Under the pieces are notes generated by a model. It saw only the letters and a program-made list of their open reading frames with translations, ran no database searches and was not told the DNA's origin. A stretch of DNA of 35,051 nucleotides from a virus. This document shows, piece after piece, positions 29,451 to 35,051 of the stretch. Position numbers and translations under genes: made by a program. Numbering within the stretch: position 1 is the first letter of the stretch; every line of letters begins with the position of its first letter. Location of the stretch: positions 1 through 35,051 of IMG/VR virus record IMGVR_UViG_3300026519_000038. One strand, given 5' to 3'.

Positions 29451-29624
29451 ATGGCAAAAATAGCAAAATCAATTCATTTAGAGGCCGTGGAAATCGCGCA
29501 GATAGACGCTATGGCTGATAAAATCGGACATGGTGCGACATTCTCAAGTATGGCTCGGCAACTGATCATTGAGGGAATCGCAGCACGTTCTATGCCTGAA
29601 AAAGTAAAGGCCGCACCAGATTAA
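29451..29624 (+). CDS. ribbon-helix-helix regulator
   Basis: This 57-residue protein (MAKIAKSIHLEAVEIAQIDA, then SSMARQLIIEGI) has the beta-strand plus two-helix layout of Arc/CopG-type repressors. I chose ATG 29451 behind AGGAAAG; the longer frame would begin inside the promoter. Its place next to the divergent promoters and their palindromic operator suggests that it controls the early switch. Confidence 0.7.
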   Translation: MAKIAKSIHLEAVEIAQIDAMADKIGHGATFSSMARQLIIEGIAARSMPEKVKAAPD

Positions 29625-29636
29625 CGATGCGGCCTT
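29607..29636 (+). terminator. hairpin after the RHH gene
   Basis: AAGGCCGCA (29607-29615) and TGCGGCCTT (29628-29636) form a perfect 9-bp stem that starts inside the end of the RHH gene. No T-run follows, so it may be an attenuator or an mRNA-stabilising structure rather than a true terminator. Confidence 0.5.
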
Positions 29637-29724
29637 GCGCTTGACCAACAGGCCCGGAGAAGAGCCACAACAAGCACAAAGACGATTACACACGACAATT
29701 TAACATGTCAAATGGAAAAATCAC

Positions 29725-29928
29725 ATGAGCATTAAATTAGACGCGGCAGAAGCAGTTACAAACGCCGCAATCGGATTTCTGGTGTCAGTTGCCGCAACGT
29801 ATTGGCTGTTGCCGTTATGGGGGCTTGTTGCCAGCGTTGGGCAGAGTTTTGGGATAACGGCCATGTTTTTTGCAATATCAACCACGCGGTCGTTCATTCT
29901 GCGCCGGTTATTCAGGGGAATGAAATAA
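29725..29928 (+). CDS. small two-helix membrane protein, DUF7220-like
   Basis: This 67-residue protein has two hydrophobic stretches (AAIGFLVSVAATYWLLPLWG and ITAMFFAISTTRSFILR) and a basic end RRLFRGMK. The SxxRSFxLRRLF end is typical of a family of small phage and prophage membrane proteins that I recall as DUF7220. A very short frame (ATG 29706, seven codons) overlaps its start by ATGA and may couple translation. Function unknown. Confidence 0.68.
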   Translation: MSIKLDAAEAVTNAAIGFLVSVAATYWLLPLWGLVASVGQSFGITAMFFAISTTRSFILRRLFRGMK

Positions 29929-30005
29929 CAAGAATATCAATTCCAGATCATTATTACCTTTATTTATGAAAGGGTCATATTGTTGGAAGTCTGGAGTTGA
30001 TTGCC

Positions 30006-30046
30006 GCTGGCACGGGCTGAACCCTAGACCCGAAACCCGTGCCAGC
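30006..30046 (+). promoter_or_regulatory. long-stem hairpin in the leader of the MazF-like gene
   Basis: GCTGGCACGGG and CCCGTGCCAGC form a perfect 11-bp stem with a 19-base loop, 22 bases before the start at 30069 and just before its CGGAGG site. It could regulate translation, protect the mRNA, or be a protein binding site. The rest of the gap 29929-30068 shows nothing else I recognise. Confidence 0.6.
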
Positions 30047-30068
30047 AACCATATAACCGGAGGTTAAA

Positions 30069-30518
30069 ATGACATATAAAACACCCCAAGAGCAGGTCCG
30101 CGCATTGATGCATGATGTTTCCGAGGCCAAAAAGGAAACTTACACCAAGGGCGAGGTCAAAAACATTCTAAATTCTGTGGCGTCATTATCCGACCTTGGC
30201 AATCACACGCAGGAAATAGCCGGAATACGGAGAGGTGATGTATTCATCGCAAAAATGGTTGGCGGAAAAGTCAGGCCGTGGGTTGTGTTGTCTGTCCGCA
30301 GCGAGATTGTCTGTGCCGTTTGTATGTCTGGTGGCGACCGCGCCCCGCATATGACTAAATCAGAATGCCGCCTATGGCCCGGATCATGGATTGGCAGCAC
30401 CGTCAGCTTATTTGCTGAATCATTGGCCGCAAAAGCTGTTACCCGCCCATATACGAATGCGGCCCACCTTCGCGATATTGAACGTAAGGTTTCCGGGCTA
30501 TTTGATTTGCGAAAGTAG
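30069..30518 (+). CDS. MazF/PemK-like protein
   Basis: This 149-residue protein has a helical N-terminal extension of about 50 residues (TYTKGEVKNILNSVASLSDL), then the start of a PemK/MazF-type fold: IRRGDVFIAKMVGGKVRPWV (residues 53-72) followed by VLSVRSEIVCAVCMS. That RGDVF...RPxVVL pattern is typical of MazF toxins, which cut mRNA, but the rest of the domain is divergent. No obvious antitoxin gene is adjacent. It may be a toxin-derived host-takeover nuclease or an inactive fold. Confidence 0.55.
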   Translation: MTYKTPQEQVRALMHDVSEAKKETYTKGEVKNILNSVASLSDLGNHTQEIAGIRRGDVFIAKMVGGKVRPWVVLSVRSEIVCAVCMSGGDRAPHMTKSECRLWPGSWIGSTVSLFAESLAAKAVTRPYTNAAHLRDIERKVSGLFDLRK

Positions 30519-30524
30519 CTTTGC

Positions 30525-30562
30525 AAAAAAACGGCGGGGATTACCGATGTAATCAGCCCGCC
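30525..30562 (-). terminator. Rho-independent terminator, minus strand
   Basis: A strong hairpin (GGCGGG-GATTAC against GTAATC-CCCGCC, loop CGAT, two-base bulge) at 30533-30562 is followed on the minus strand by seven T (30531-30525). It is oriented to stop leftward transcription, although no leftward gene is recognised to its right. Confidence 0.7.
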
Positions 30563-30632
30563 AAGTTAGAGGCAACAGGGGAGAAAGGTGTTGCTGATAT
30601 TCAGATACACCAATAAATTGCGCAAGTCAAGC

Positions 30633-30672
30633 AAAAAGCCCCCGCCTGAATAAACTGACGGGGGCTTGTTTT
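30633..30672 (+). terminator. bidirectional terminator
   Basis: AAGCCCCCG (30636-30644) and CGGGGGCTT (30659-30667) form a 9-bp GC-rich stem with a 14-base loop. On the plus strand GTTTT follows; on the minus strand a run of T follows. It probably ends the transcript that starts at the rightward early promoter. Confidence 0.78.
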
Positions 30673-30724
30673 CCCAGTTGGTGACTGGTAACGTGAGTGC
30701 AATACCAATGCAGGTTCTTGATAG

Positions 30725-30740
30725 CACAATGTGGATTGTG
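30725..30740. promoter_or_regulatory. inverted repeat, possible operator
   Basis: CACAAT-GTGG-ATTGTG is a perfect 6-bp inverted repeat between the terminator and the replication genes. It could be the operator of the promoter expected in this gap. I could not find a convincing -35/-10 pair around it. Confidence 0.4.
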
Positions 30741-30790
30741 TTTGCAAGCCCTGCCCAATAAAGGGGGCAAAATATGTCACAGAAAACTAA

Positions 30791-30880
30791 ATGAGTATCG
30801 GCGCAAACTGGTATCCACGTGATCCGCGTAAGTTCATTGCTGGTGTCAAGGGCATGACCTTCAAGGAGTGTAACGCATGA
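30791..30880 (+). CDS. 29-residue remnant resembling a DUF1376 N-terminus
   Basis: The peptide starts MSIGANWYPRDPRKFIAGVK and continues GMTFKECNA before stopping. A WYPRDPxxFxxGxxGMTxxE opening is, to my recollection, that of DUF1376 replication-region proteins, which normally run on for more than 100 residues. Here the frame ends in an ATGA overlap with the replication initiator, so it probably survives as a coupling leader peptide. Confidence 0.5.
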   Translation: MSIGANWYPRDPRKFIAGVKGMTFKECNA

Positions 30881-31611
30881 GTCATAAAGCAACAGGATGG
30901 CTAGCGGACGTTGAAAACGTAACACCTTCAGAGTTCCGCATCCTATTTATTCTATGCGATTGCCACAACCCAAGCAAGGGTTGCTTCCCGTCGCAGGGGT
31001 ATCTTAAAACAAAAAGCGGTATGTCAAATGGGTCTATCAACAACCAGTTAAAATCCTTAGAAGGTAAGGGGCTTATTACCCGCAAGAAACGCACAAACCC
31101 ACAGACAAAACAAATCATGTCTACCATGTATATTTTAGGGTTTGATCTGCTAAAGCCTACTCCAAATTCTGGAGAGGTGGCCTTCTCCAATCTAGACCCA
31201 AAGCCTTCTCCAAAAAACGGGCAAAGCCTTCTCCAGAATTTGGAGACTAACCTTGTAAAGGAACCTTGTAATGAACCTGTAACTATAAAGATTGATTTCA
31301 AAGTATTTTGGACCGAATGGCCAAATAAGGTAGCCAAGCCAAAAGCTAAGATCGCTTGGGAAAAATTAAAGGCAAAAGACCAACATGCAATTATGGCATT
31401 GCCGAGCGCAGGCTTTGAATCGTGGCAAGCATCCGCACCGCAAGGGGCAAACCCCGTTCATCCGGCGTCTTTTTTAAATCAGAGGCGATGGGAAGATGAA
31501 CCAATTTTAACAAACGGAGGCCACAATGGGCACGGAAATTACAGCAACGGGCAAGCGCGCGGCGATGCTCAACTCGATGCGGCCAAGGAAAGAGCAATTA
31601 GGCTCGCATGA
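30877..31611 (+). CDS. O-like replication initiator with winged helix
   Basis: This 244-residue protein has an N-terminal winged-helix domain of the phage replisome-organiser type: VTPSEFRILFILCDCHNPSK, then CFPSQGYLKTKSGMSNGSIN and LKSLEGKGLITRKKR. A linker follows, then FWTEWPNKVAKPKAKIAW, a segment common in the C-terminal part of phage O-like proteins. It would bind the phage origin, which in lambda lies inside the O gene; repeats that would mark an origin are not obvious here. Its 3' end overlaps the next gene by 86 bases. Confidence 0.75.
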   Translation: MSHKATGWLADVENVTPSEFRILFILCDCHNPSKGCFPSQGYLKTKSGMSNGSINNQLKSLEGKGLITRKKRTNPQTKQIMSTMYILGFDLLKPTPNSGEVAFSNLDPKPSPKNGQSLLQNLETNLVKEPCNEPVTIKIDFKVFWTEWPNKVAKPKAKIAWEKLKAKDQHAIMALPSAGFESWQASAPQGANPVHPASFLNQRRWEDEPILTNGGHNGHGNYSNGQARGDAQLDAAKERAIRLA

Positions 31612-32038
31612 TTTCAAGATGCACAGGGCTATGGTCGCATTTGAATTGGAAGTTGTATCAACAAAGATTGATCGTTTTGGGTGGGGTCAAATGTCGGAGG
31701 CAATGAAAGACCGGTTGACTTTGGACTGGATGGACGCGCTTGATCCGTATGGGCTTGATGAAATCAAGACGGCGTGTTCTGTGCTAATGGGCAGCAAGCC
31801 AAAGGACGCGACAAACGAACATCGGGTCAAGGCGGCTATTGTGGCAGGTCGGGCAAAAGCATTAGCAGCCCTTCCCAAGCCGTTACCATTGCCAGAGCCG
31901 GAAAGGCCAGAGCCTAGCGCTGCATCAAAAGAGCGTGTCAACGCGATGGTCGAAGACCTTTCGTCCGGGCTTAAAATGTCGAAGCCGCCTGTTATTTATA
32001 AATCACTACGCGGTGCAGCAATTGGTAAAATTACATGA
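31526..32038 (+). CDS. possible helicase loader (P-like position)
   Basis: This 170-residue protein starts at ATG 31526 behind ACGGAGG, inside the 3' end of the initiator gene. It is mostly helical (FGWGQMSEAMKDRLTLDWMD, then LDEIKTACSVLMGSKPKDAT and EHRVKAAIVAGRAKAL) with a proline-rich linker (KPLPLPEPERPEP). Its place after an O-like gene suggests a helicase loader or adaptor, but no sequence motif proves it. Confidence 0.55.
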   Translation: MGTEITATGKRAAMLNSMRPRKEQLGSHDFKMHRAMVAFELEVVSTKIDRFGWGQMSEAMKDRLTLDWMDALDPYGLDEIKTACSVLMGSKPKDATNEHRVKAAIVAGRAKALAALPKPLPLPEPERPEPSAASKERVNAMVEDLSSGLKMSKPPVIYKSLRGAAIGKIT

Positions 32039-32123
32039 TAAGCCCAATGGTGCGACAGAATGACACATATGCAACTATGTGGTTTCCCTGCATAGTGATT
32101 TTAAAGCAAACCGGAGAAGCAAA

Positions 32124-32219
32124 ATGACAGATGAAAAACCACTAACTCGCTCGACCTCAAACCTGTACCACTTTATTGATGGCAAAAAAATAACCGGCCC
32201 GAATGAGAATATGTATGGC
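32124..32219 (+). repeat. 96-bp inverted repeat arm, copy B
   Basis: Partner of 29228-29323. Homologous recombination between the arms would invert the segment between them while leaving both repeat genes intact. Confidence 0.9.
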
Positions 32220-32702
32220 AAATGCTCCAACCTGCGTGGCGACTGCACCAACCTGTCTGGCAACTGCACATACCTGAGCGGTGACTGCACCGGCCTGTTT
32301 GGCGACTGCACTGGCCTGCGCGGCAACTGCACTGGCTTGCGCGGCAAATGCTCCAACCTGCGCGGCGAATGCTCCAGCCTGTCTGGCAACTGCACTGGCC
32401 TGCGCGGCGACTGCACTGGCTTGCGCGGCGACTGCACCGACCTGTCTGGCAAATGCACCGACCTGTTTGGCGACTGCACATACCTGTGGGGTGACTGCAC
32501 CGATCTGACTGGTGACTGCACCAACCTGTTTGGCAAATGTACCGGCCTGCGCGGCGACTGCACCGACCTGTCTGGCAAATGCACCGGCCTGTTTGGCAAC
32601 TGCTCAAACCTGTTTGGCAACTGCACATACCTGTCTGGCAATCTTGACGAAATAACAAACCGGCCTAGCAATCTGGTCGATCACATCAAACCGGAGAAAT
32701 AA
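32124..32702 (+). CDS. cysteine-heptad repeat protein B (20 repeats)
   Basis: This 192-residue paralogue of the protein at 28829-29323 is encoded on the opposite strand. Its first 32 residues are identical, and the first 96 bases are identical too. Twenty cysteine heptads follow (for example GDCTNLS, GNCTYLS, GKCTDLF), four more than in A, then the tail GNLDEITNRPSNLVDHIKPEK ends it. The last codons (ATCAAACCGGAGAAATAA) are the same leader that stands before protein A, and here supply the ribosome binding site for the next gene. ATG 32124 is chosen to match A. Confidence 0.85.
   Translation: MTDEKPLTRSTSNLYHFIDGKKITGPNENMYGKCSNLRGDCTNLSGNCTYLSGDCTGLFGDCTGLRGNCTGLRGKCSNLRGECSSLSGNCTGLRGDCTGLRGDCTDLSGKCTDLFGDCTYLWGDCTDLTGDCTNLFGKCTGLRGDCTDLSGKCTGLFGNCSNLFGNCTYLSGNLDEITNRPSNLVDHIKPEK
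32217..32636 (+). repeat. 20 tandem 21-bp units (cysteine heptads)
   Basis: The units vary around GGCGACTGCACCGACCTG plus a final codon. Variation is concentrated in the D/N/K, T/S and last positions, while G, C and L stay fixed. This shows selection on the protein repeat rather than simple recent amplification. Confidence 0.93.
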
Positions 32703-32703
32703 A

Positions 32704-33042
32704 ATGACTGATCATTACAAAAAAATGGCAGACGATCTAAAAGGCGTCAAGGTCGGAGCCAAAAAGGAATCGGCTCTTGCAAAGCGGGTAAGAGCGGCAG
32801 AGGCTACCGGCGCTGCGGAGCGTCAGGCCCATATCCTCGATAATCCAGAGGTTTATGGGTTGATGCGTGGACCCGTTGCGCTTGGCGATACCGGAAATGA
32901 ACTGGCATCTACTGCTTACAAGGATGGTTGGGAAGCTGCTAAAAAACGTGCTGCTGAAGATGTTTCCGAGTTGTTTAGTGATTTTTCTACAATAGCTAAA
33001 ACTGTGATCCTGTCTATCAATGCCATAAGGCCAAATTCGTAA
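32704..33042 (+). CDS. hypothetical early protein
   Basis: This 112-residue protein starts directly behind the repeat gene, with its GGAG site in the last codons of that gene. It is charged and helical (KKESALAKRVRAAEATGAAE) with NPEVYGLMRGPVALGDTGNE in the middle and a hydrophobic end (IAKTVILSINAI). No family was recognised. Confidence 0.65.
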   Translation: MTDHYKKMADDLKGVKVGAKKESALAKRVRAAEATGAAERQAHILDNPEVYGLMRGPVALGDTGNELASTAYKDGWEAAKKRAAEDVSELFSDFSTIAKTVILSINAIRPNS

Positions 33043-33088
33043 TTCTGGAATCAGGATTGCGCCAACACAAATAAATTGGAGAAGCAAA

Positions 33089-33343
33089 GTGAATATTTTT
33101 GAACGCCCAGAGCGAGAATCTGAATTACATCAAGACTTGGTTGATGCAGTTTTGCGTTGCGAGGTTGGCGGGATGATAGTTTATCATACCGGCGTGTCGT
33201 TTCATAGCGCTGGCAAGGCTATGTGTAGCGCGGTTTTGGCGGTCCAAGCCAGTGGCATTGCGGCGCCGGTCCAAAAGGTTACTGGCGGAACAACCAGCTA
33301 TGGCCATCGAACCTTTCATTATATGTTGTGGAGGGTAAAGTGA
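33089..33343 (+). CDS. hypothetical small protein
   Basis: This 84-residue protein starts at a GTG behind TTGGAGAAGCAAA, a variant of the recurring early leader. It reads LHQDLVDAVLRCEVGGMIVY and ends HRTFHYMLWRVK. No motif was recognised. It overlaps the nuclease gene start by GTGA. Confidence 0.62.
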   Translation: MNIFERPERESELHQDLVDAVLRCEVGGMIVYHTGVSFHSAGKAMCSAVLAVQASGIAAPVQKVTGGTTSYGHRTFHYMLWRVK

Positions 33344-33723
33344 CCGAGGATCAAATCCATATATCAATTTTGCAACTGCTTTAGTGGGTATTGCCAAAAG
33401 ACGCAACACCAGCATGGCACACGCCAAACGGCGGCAATCGACATATCGCCACGGCTCGGAAAATGAAGGCGTTAGGCACAAGGGCGGGGTTTCCTGATTT
33501 GGCTTTTCTATGGCATGGAAAGTTCTATGCGTTTGAGGTCAAAACACAAAAAGGCAGACAATCACCGGCGCAAAAAGACTGGCAGGGAGCAATCACAAAT
33601 GCAGGTGGGTTCTATGCGGTTGTTAGATCGGTTGATGATGCAAAGCTGCAATTGAATGCGTGGGGCGTGGCGCCGAATGGCTTTGGTCCAGCCGCAAAAA
33701 AAATCAAATTAAATGCACATTAG
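33340..33723 (+). pseudogene. VRR-NUC nuclease interrupted by one in-frame amber codon
   Basis: The frame starts at GTG 33340, coupled to the gene upstream, and reads VTEDQIHISILQLL, then TAG at 33382-33384, then WVLPKDATPAWHTPNGG. The downstream part is a clear VRR-NUC domain: RHIATARKMKALGTRAGFPD, FYAFEVKTQKGRQSPAQ (E and K of the ExK pair) and GGFYAVVRSVDDA. No other stop or frameshift is present. CAG to TAG is one change and glutamine would fit before the tryptophan. The gene may be inactive, read through, or restarted at TTG 33391. VRR-NUC proteins are structure-specific nucleases, often near phage replication genes. Confidence 0.75.
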
Positions 33724-33786
33724 GGCTTGCGTATCTGGAAATGGTTGCATATTGATGATATAGAAACAAGCAAACGGAGAATGACA

Positions 33787-33996
33787 ATGGATAATAACAA
33801 AATGACCGGCCCAGAATTTAAAGATGCCCGCAAGTCTCTTGGTCTTACACAGCCAGTCCTTGCCGAAAATCTGGATGTAACAGTCCGAACCATTTACAAC
33901 TGGGAGAATGATGGCCCTACGGTAATGGCGGTGCTATCAATTCTATTTTTGATGATGTGCAGTAACAGGGCATCATTTGCTACCAAAGGTGCTTGA
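33787..33996 (+). CDS. XRE-type HTH regulator
   Basis: This 69-residue protein starts at ATG 33787 behind CGGAGA and carries EFKDARKSLGLTQPVLAENL and DVTVRTIYNWENDGPT, a typical Cro/XRE helix-turn-helix. The last 25 residues are hydrophobic then polar (LSILFLMMCSNRASFATKG), unusual for a Cro-like protein. It may be the lytic repressor of the early promoters or a replication-timing regulator. Confidence 0.78.
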   Translation: MDNNKMTGPEFKDARKSLGLTQPVLAENLDVTVRTIYNWENDGPTVMAVLSILFLMMCSNRASFATKGA

Positions 33997-34061
33997 TCGG
34001 ATATTTTTACCGATAACTTACTGCGCATCTTCTTAAATTGAAACTAAACTGGAGAAAAGAA

Positions 34062-34535
34062 ATGAACATGTCAAAAGCAAATATCGTCATGGGCCTAAAG
34101 GCAACAATGGGTGCCATCAAAGGTTATGATGATTACATCAAAGCCGCGATCAAATTGATCGGGTCCATGCAGGAACCAGATGCCCCTGAATTTGGAGTCG
34201 GCTGGAAGGGTAAAACCATCAGTGGCATCAATGTTGAAATAGTTGCCAAGGTAGGTAATACTTTGATCGGGGCGATGGGAGTGTCACCAGTTGCATGGTC
34301 GCTAGACGGGAAGTCATTTAGAGGATTAAATCCTAACGACGCGTTTATTGGGGATAACAATCTCACCCCAGACGAGCCAAAGACCGTTACAGGAACATGG
34401 TGGATGGTTGATGCAGGAAGCAAAGAAATGTTCGAGGAAAAATCTGACGCGGTAATGGTTGGGAACGATTTTCGTGCCGAAAAGGGCGGTAAATTTGAAA
34501 TCCATAAATGCACCATAACCTATGAGGTGCAATAA
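34062..34535 (+). CDS. hypothetical early protein
   Basis: This 157-residue protein starts at ATG 34062 behind ACTGGAGAAAAGAA. It opens with a helix (IVMGLKATMGAIKGYDDYIK) and has a beta-rich middle with glycines (VGWKGKTISGINVEIVAKVG, then TGTWWMVDAGSKEMF). No family or catalytic motif was recognised. The stop overlaps the next start (TAATG). Confidence 0.65.
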   Translation: MNMSKANIVMGLKATMGAIKGYDDYIKAAIKLIGSMQEPDAPEFGVGWKGKTISGINVEIVAKVGNTLIGAMGVSPVAWSLDGKSFRGLNPNDAFIGDNNLTPDEPKTVTGTWWMVDAGSKEMFEEKSDAVMVGNDFRAEKGGKFEIHKCTITYEVQ

Positions 34536-34810
34536 TGAATTATCCATGGGACCTAGATTTATATCAGGCAGAAAAGCAGAAAGCCTATATGTCAACGCCT
34601 TTGGCAAAAAAACAGCAGGCCGAAAACGAAGCTTATTGGGAAGAACAGCGCGCCAAGCTGGCGGCTGGGCAGCCAGTTAAAGACATTCATAATTATGATG
34701 ATGGCATCAAAGAGGCGATCGCAAACCACCGTTATCACGCTGCAAAGTATATCGAAGCAGCAGCCGCCCACTCCAGAGCCGTTATAGAATTATGCGAGGT
34801 AGATGCATGA
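34535..34810 (+). CDS. hypothetical helical protein
   Basis: This 91-residue protein is charged and helical (LYQAEKQKAYMSTPLAKKQQ, then AYWEEQRAKLAAGQPVKD). No motif was recognised. It is coupled to both neighbours by start/stop overlaps. Confidence 0.62.
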   Translation: MNYPWDLDLYQAEKQKAYMSTPLAKKQQAENEAYWEEQRAKLAAGQPVKDIHNYDDGIKEAIANHRYHAAKYIEAAAAHSRAVIELCEVDA

Positions 34811-35051
34811 CATCCAGCAACCAAGATCCACAAGCAACACCAGACTGGCGCGGCAGAGATCTCATAAGGACTAAAAGGGTGATAAAGCCTGCAATAAAGC
34901 CACGCCCAAAAGGATCAGTCGCAGTAAGGGAGATGGCCAGTGTTGAGTGCAAGCATCCTGATTGTGACAACTTAACAATGCGTGGATCACGGTCAAAGGT
35001 GTGCAAGGCTCATACTCACAACAAGCCGTGGTGCCAGTGTGTAAGTTGCAC
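34807..35051 (+). CDS. small cysteine/histidine-rich protein, cut by the window edge
   Basis: This partial frame starts in an ATGA overlap and has a basic N-terminal part (RTKRVIKPAIKPRPKGSVAV), then a dense zinc-type cluster: VECKHPDCDNLTMRGS, KVCKAHTHNKPW and CQCVSC. It could be a small DNA-binding zinc protein placed before the packaging genes. If the window ends are joined, the frame continues as ACG and then TAA, giving a complete 82-residue protein about 35 bases upstream of terS. Confidence 0.65.
   Translation, partial: MTSSNQDPQATPDWRGRDLIRTKRVIKPAIKPRPKGSVAVREMASVECKHPDCDNLTMRGSRSKVCKAHTHNKPWCQCVSC

Noticed and set aside
29706-29729. Seven-codon frame with ATGA overlap before the membrane protein at 29725
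   Set aside because: Too short to call a gene; it may help coupling, and is mentioned in the neighbouring entry only.
30566-30925. 119-residue minus-strand frame
   Set aside because: It runs through a bidirectional terminator and the operator-like repeat, has no ribosome binding site and no recognisable sequence.
28895-32636. CRISPR array
   Set aside because: The 21-bp repeats are contiguous with no spacers and encode a regular heptad protein.
33382-33384. Genome-wide recoding of TAG
   Set aside because: TAG ends terL, the PD-(D/E)XK gene and the VRR-NUC gene itself, and no other recognised gene has an internal TAG.
33997-34061. Terminator after the XRE gene (short ATCGG/CCGAT hairpin)
   Set aside because: The stem is only five base pairs and AT-rich, with no following T-run; too weak to call.
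1-35051. Integrase, transposase or insertion sequence
   Set aside because: No reading frame shows the motifs of tyrosine or serine recombinases or transposases, and no terminal inverted repeats with target duplications were seen.

Overview
The window reads as a phage genome, almost certainly an HK97-fold, long-tailed (siphovirus-type) phage of an alphaproteobacterium. The structural genes follow the canonical HK97/lambda order. The closest family matches I can recall are those of rhodobacterial/rhizobial phages and gene transfer agents: DUF3168, a GTA-gp10-like tail chaperone, and a DUF2163/BR0599-type hub. A GapR-type (DUF2312) DNA-binding protein, an alphaproteobacterial hallmark, is encoded. 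No bacterial housekeeping gene is seen. No integrase, transposase, DNA polymerase, helicase or CRISPR array is seen.

Layout. 40-17688 (+): packaging and head genes (TerS, TerL, portal, prohead protease, major capsid), neck and tail-terminator genes, tail tube, a tail chaperone with a programmed -1 frameshift, tape measure, tail-tip/hub proteins and probable receptor-binding proteins. 17715-19634 (+): lysis cassette with small membrane proteins, a membrane-tailed amidase, a holin and overlapping spanins. 19636-19958 (-): tRNA-Ser(UGA) and tRNA-Arg(UCU) flanking an unexplained structured segment, at the point where the two transcription units converge. 19949-29323 (-): a long, tightly overlapping early operon with a PD-(D/E)XK nuclease, small zinc-binding proteins, a J-domain-like protein, an HTH regulator, GapR, a sliding clamp, a Ref-like nuclease, SSB, a DEDDy exonuclease, many small hypothetical proteins and a cysteine-heptad repeat protein. 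29324-29450: divergent promoters sharing a palindromic operator. 29451-35051 (+): RHH regulator, membrane protein, MazF/PemK-like protein, terminators, an O-like replication initiator with a possible loader, a second cysteine-heptad repeat protein, an amber-interrupted VRR-NUC nuclease, an HTH regulator and a terminal gene cut by the window edge.

If the two window ends are joined, the last open gene closes after one more codon and is followed about 35 bases later by terS. The window is therefore probably one complete circularly permuted genome of about 35 kb (inference). Replication would rest on the host polymerase, recruited by a phage initiator/loader pair and a phage-encoded clamp, SSB and exonuclease.

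The most unusual points are: (i) two paralogous proteins built from 16 and 20 cysteine heptads, encoded as inverted repeats around the divergent promoter region; (ii) a von Willebrand A domain with an intact MIDAS motif inserted into the tail-tip protein; (iii) a free-standing ClpX-type zinc finger; (iv) a 96-bp duplication scar at the exonuclease/ssb junction; (v) a single in-frame amber codon in the VRR-NUC gene; (vi) ribosome-binding sites that double as the last codons of the upstream gene.
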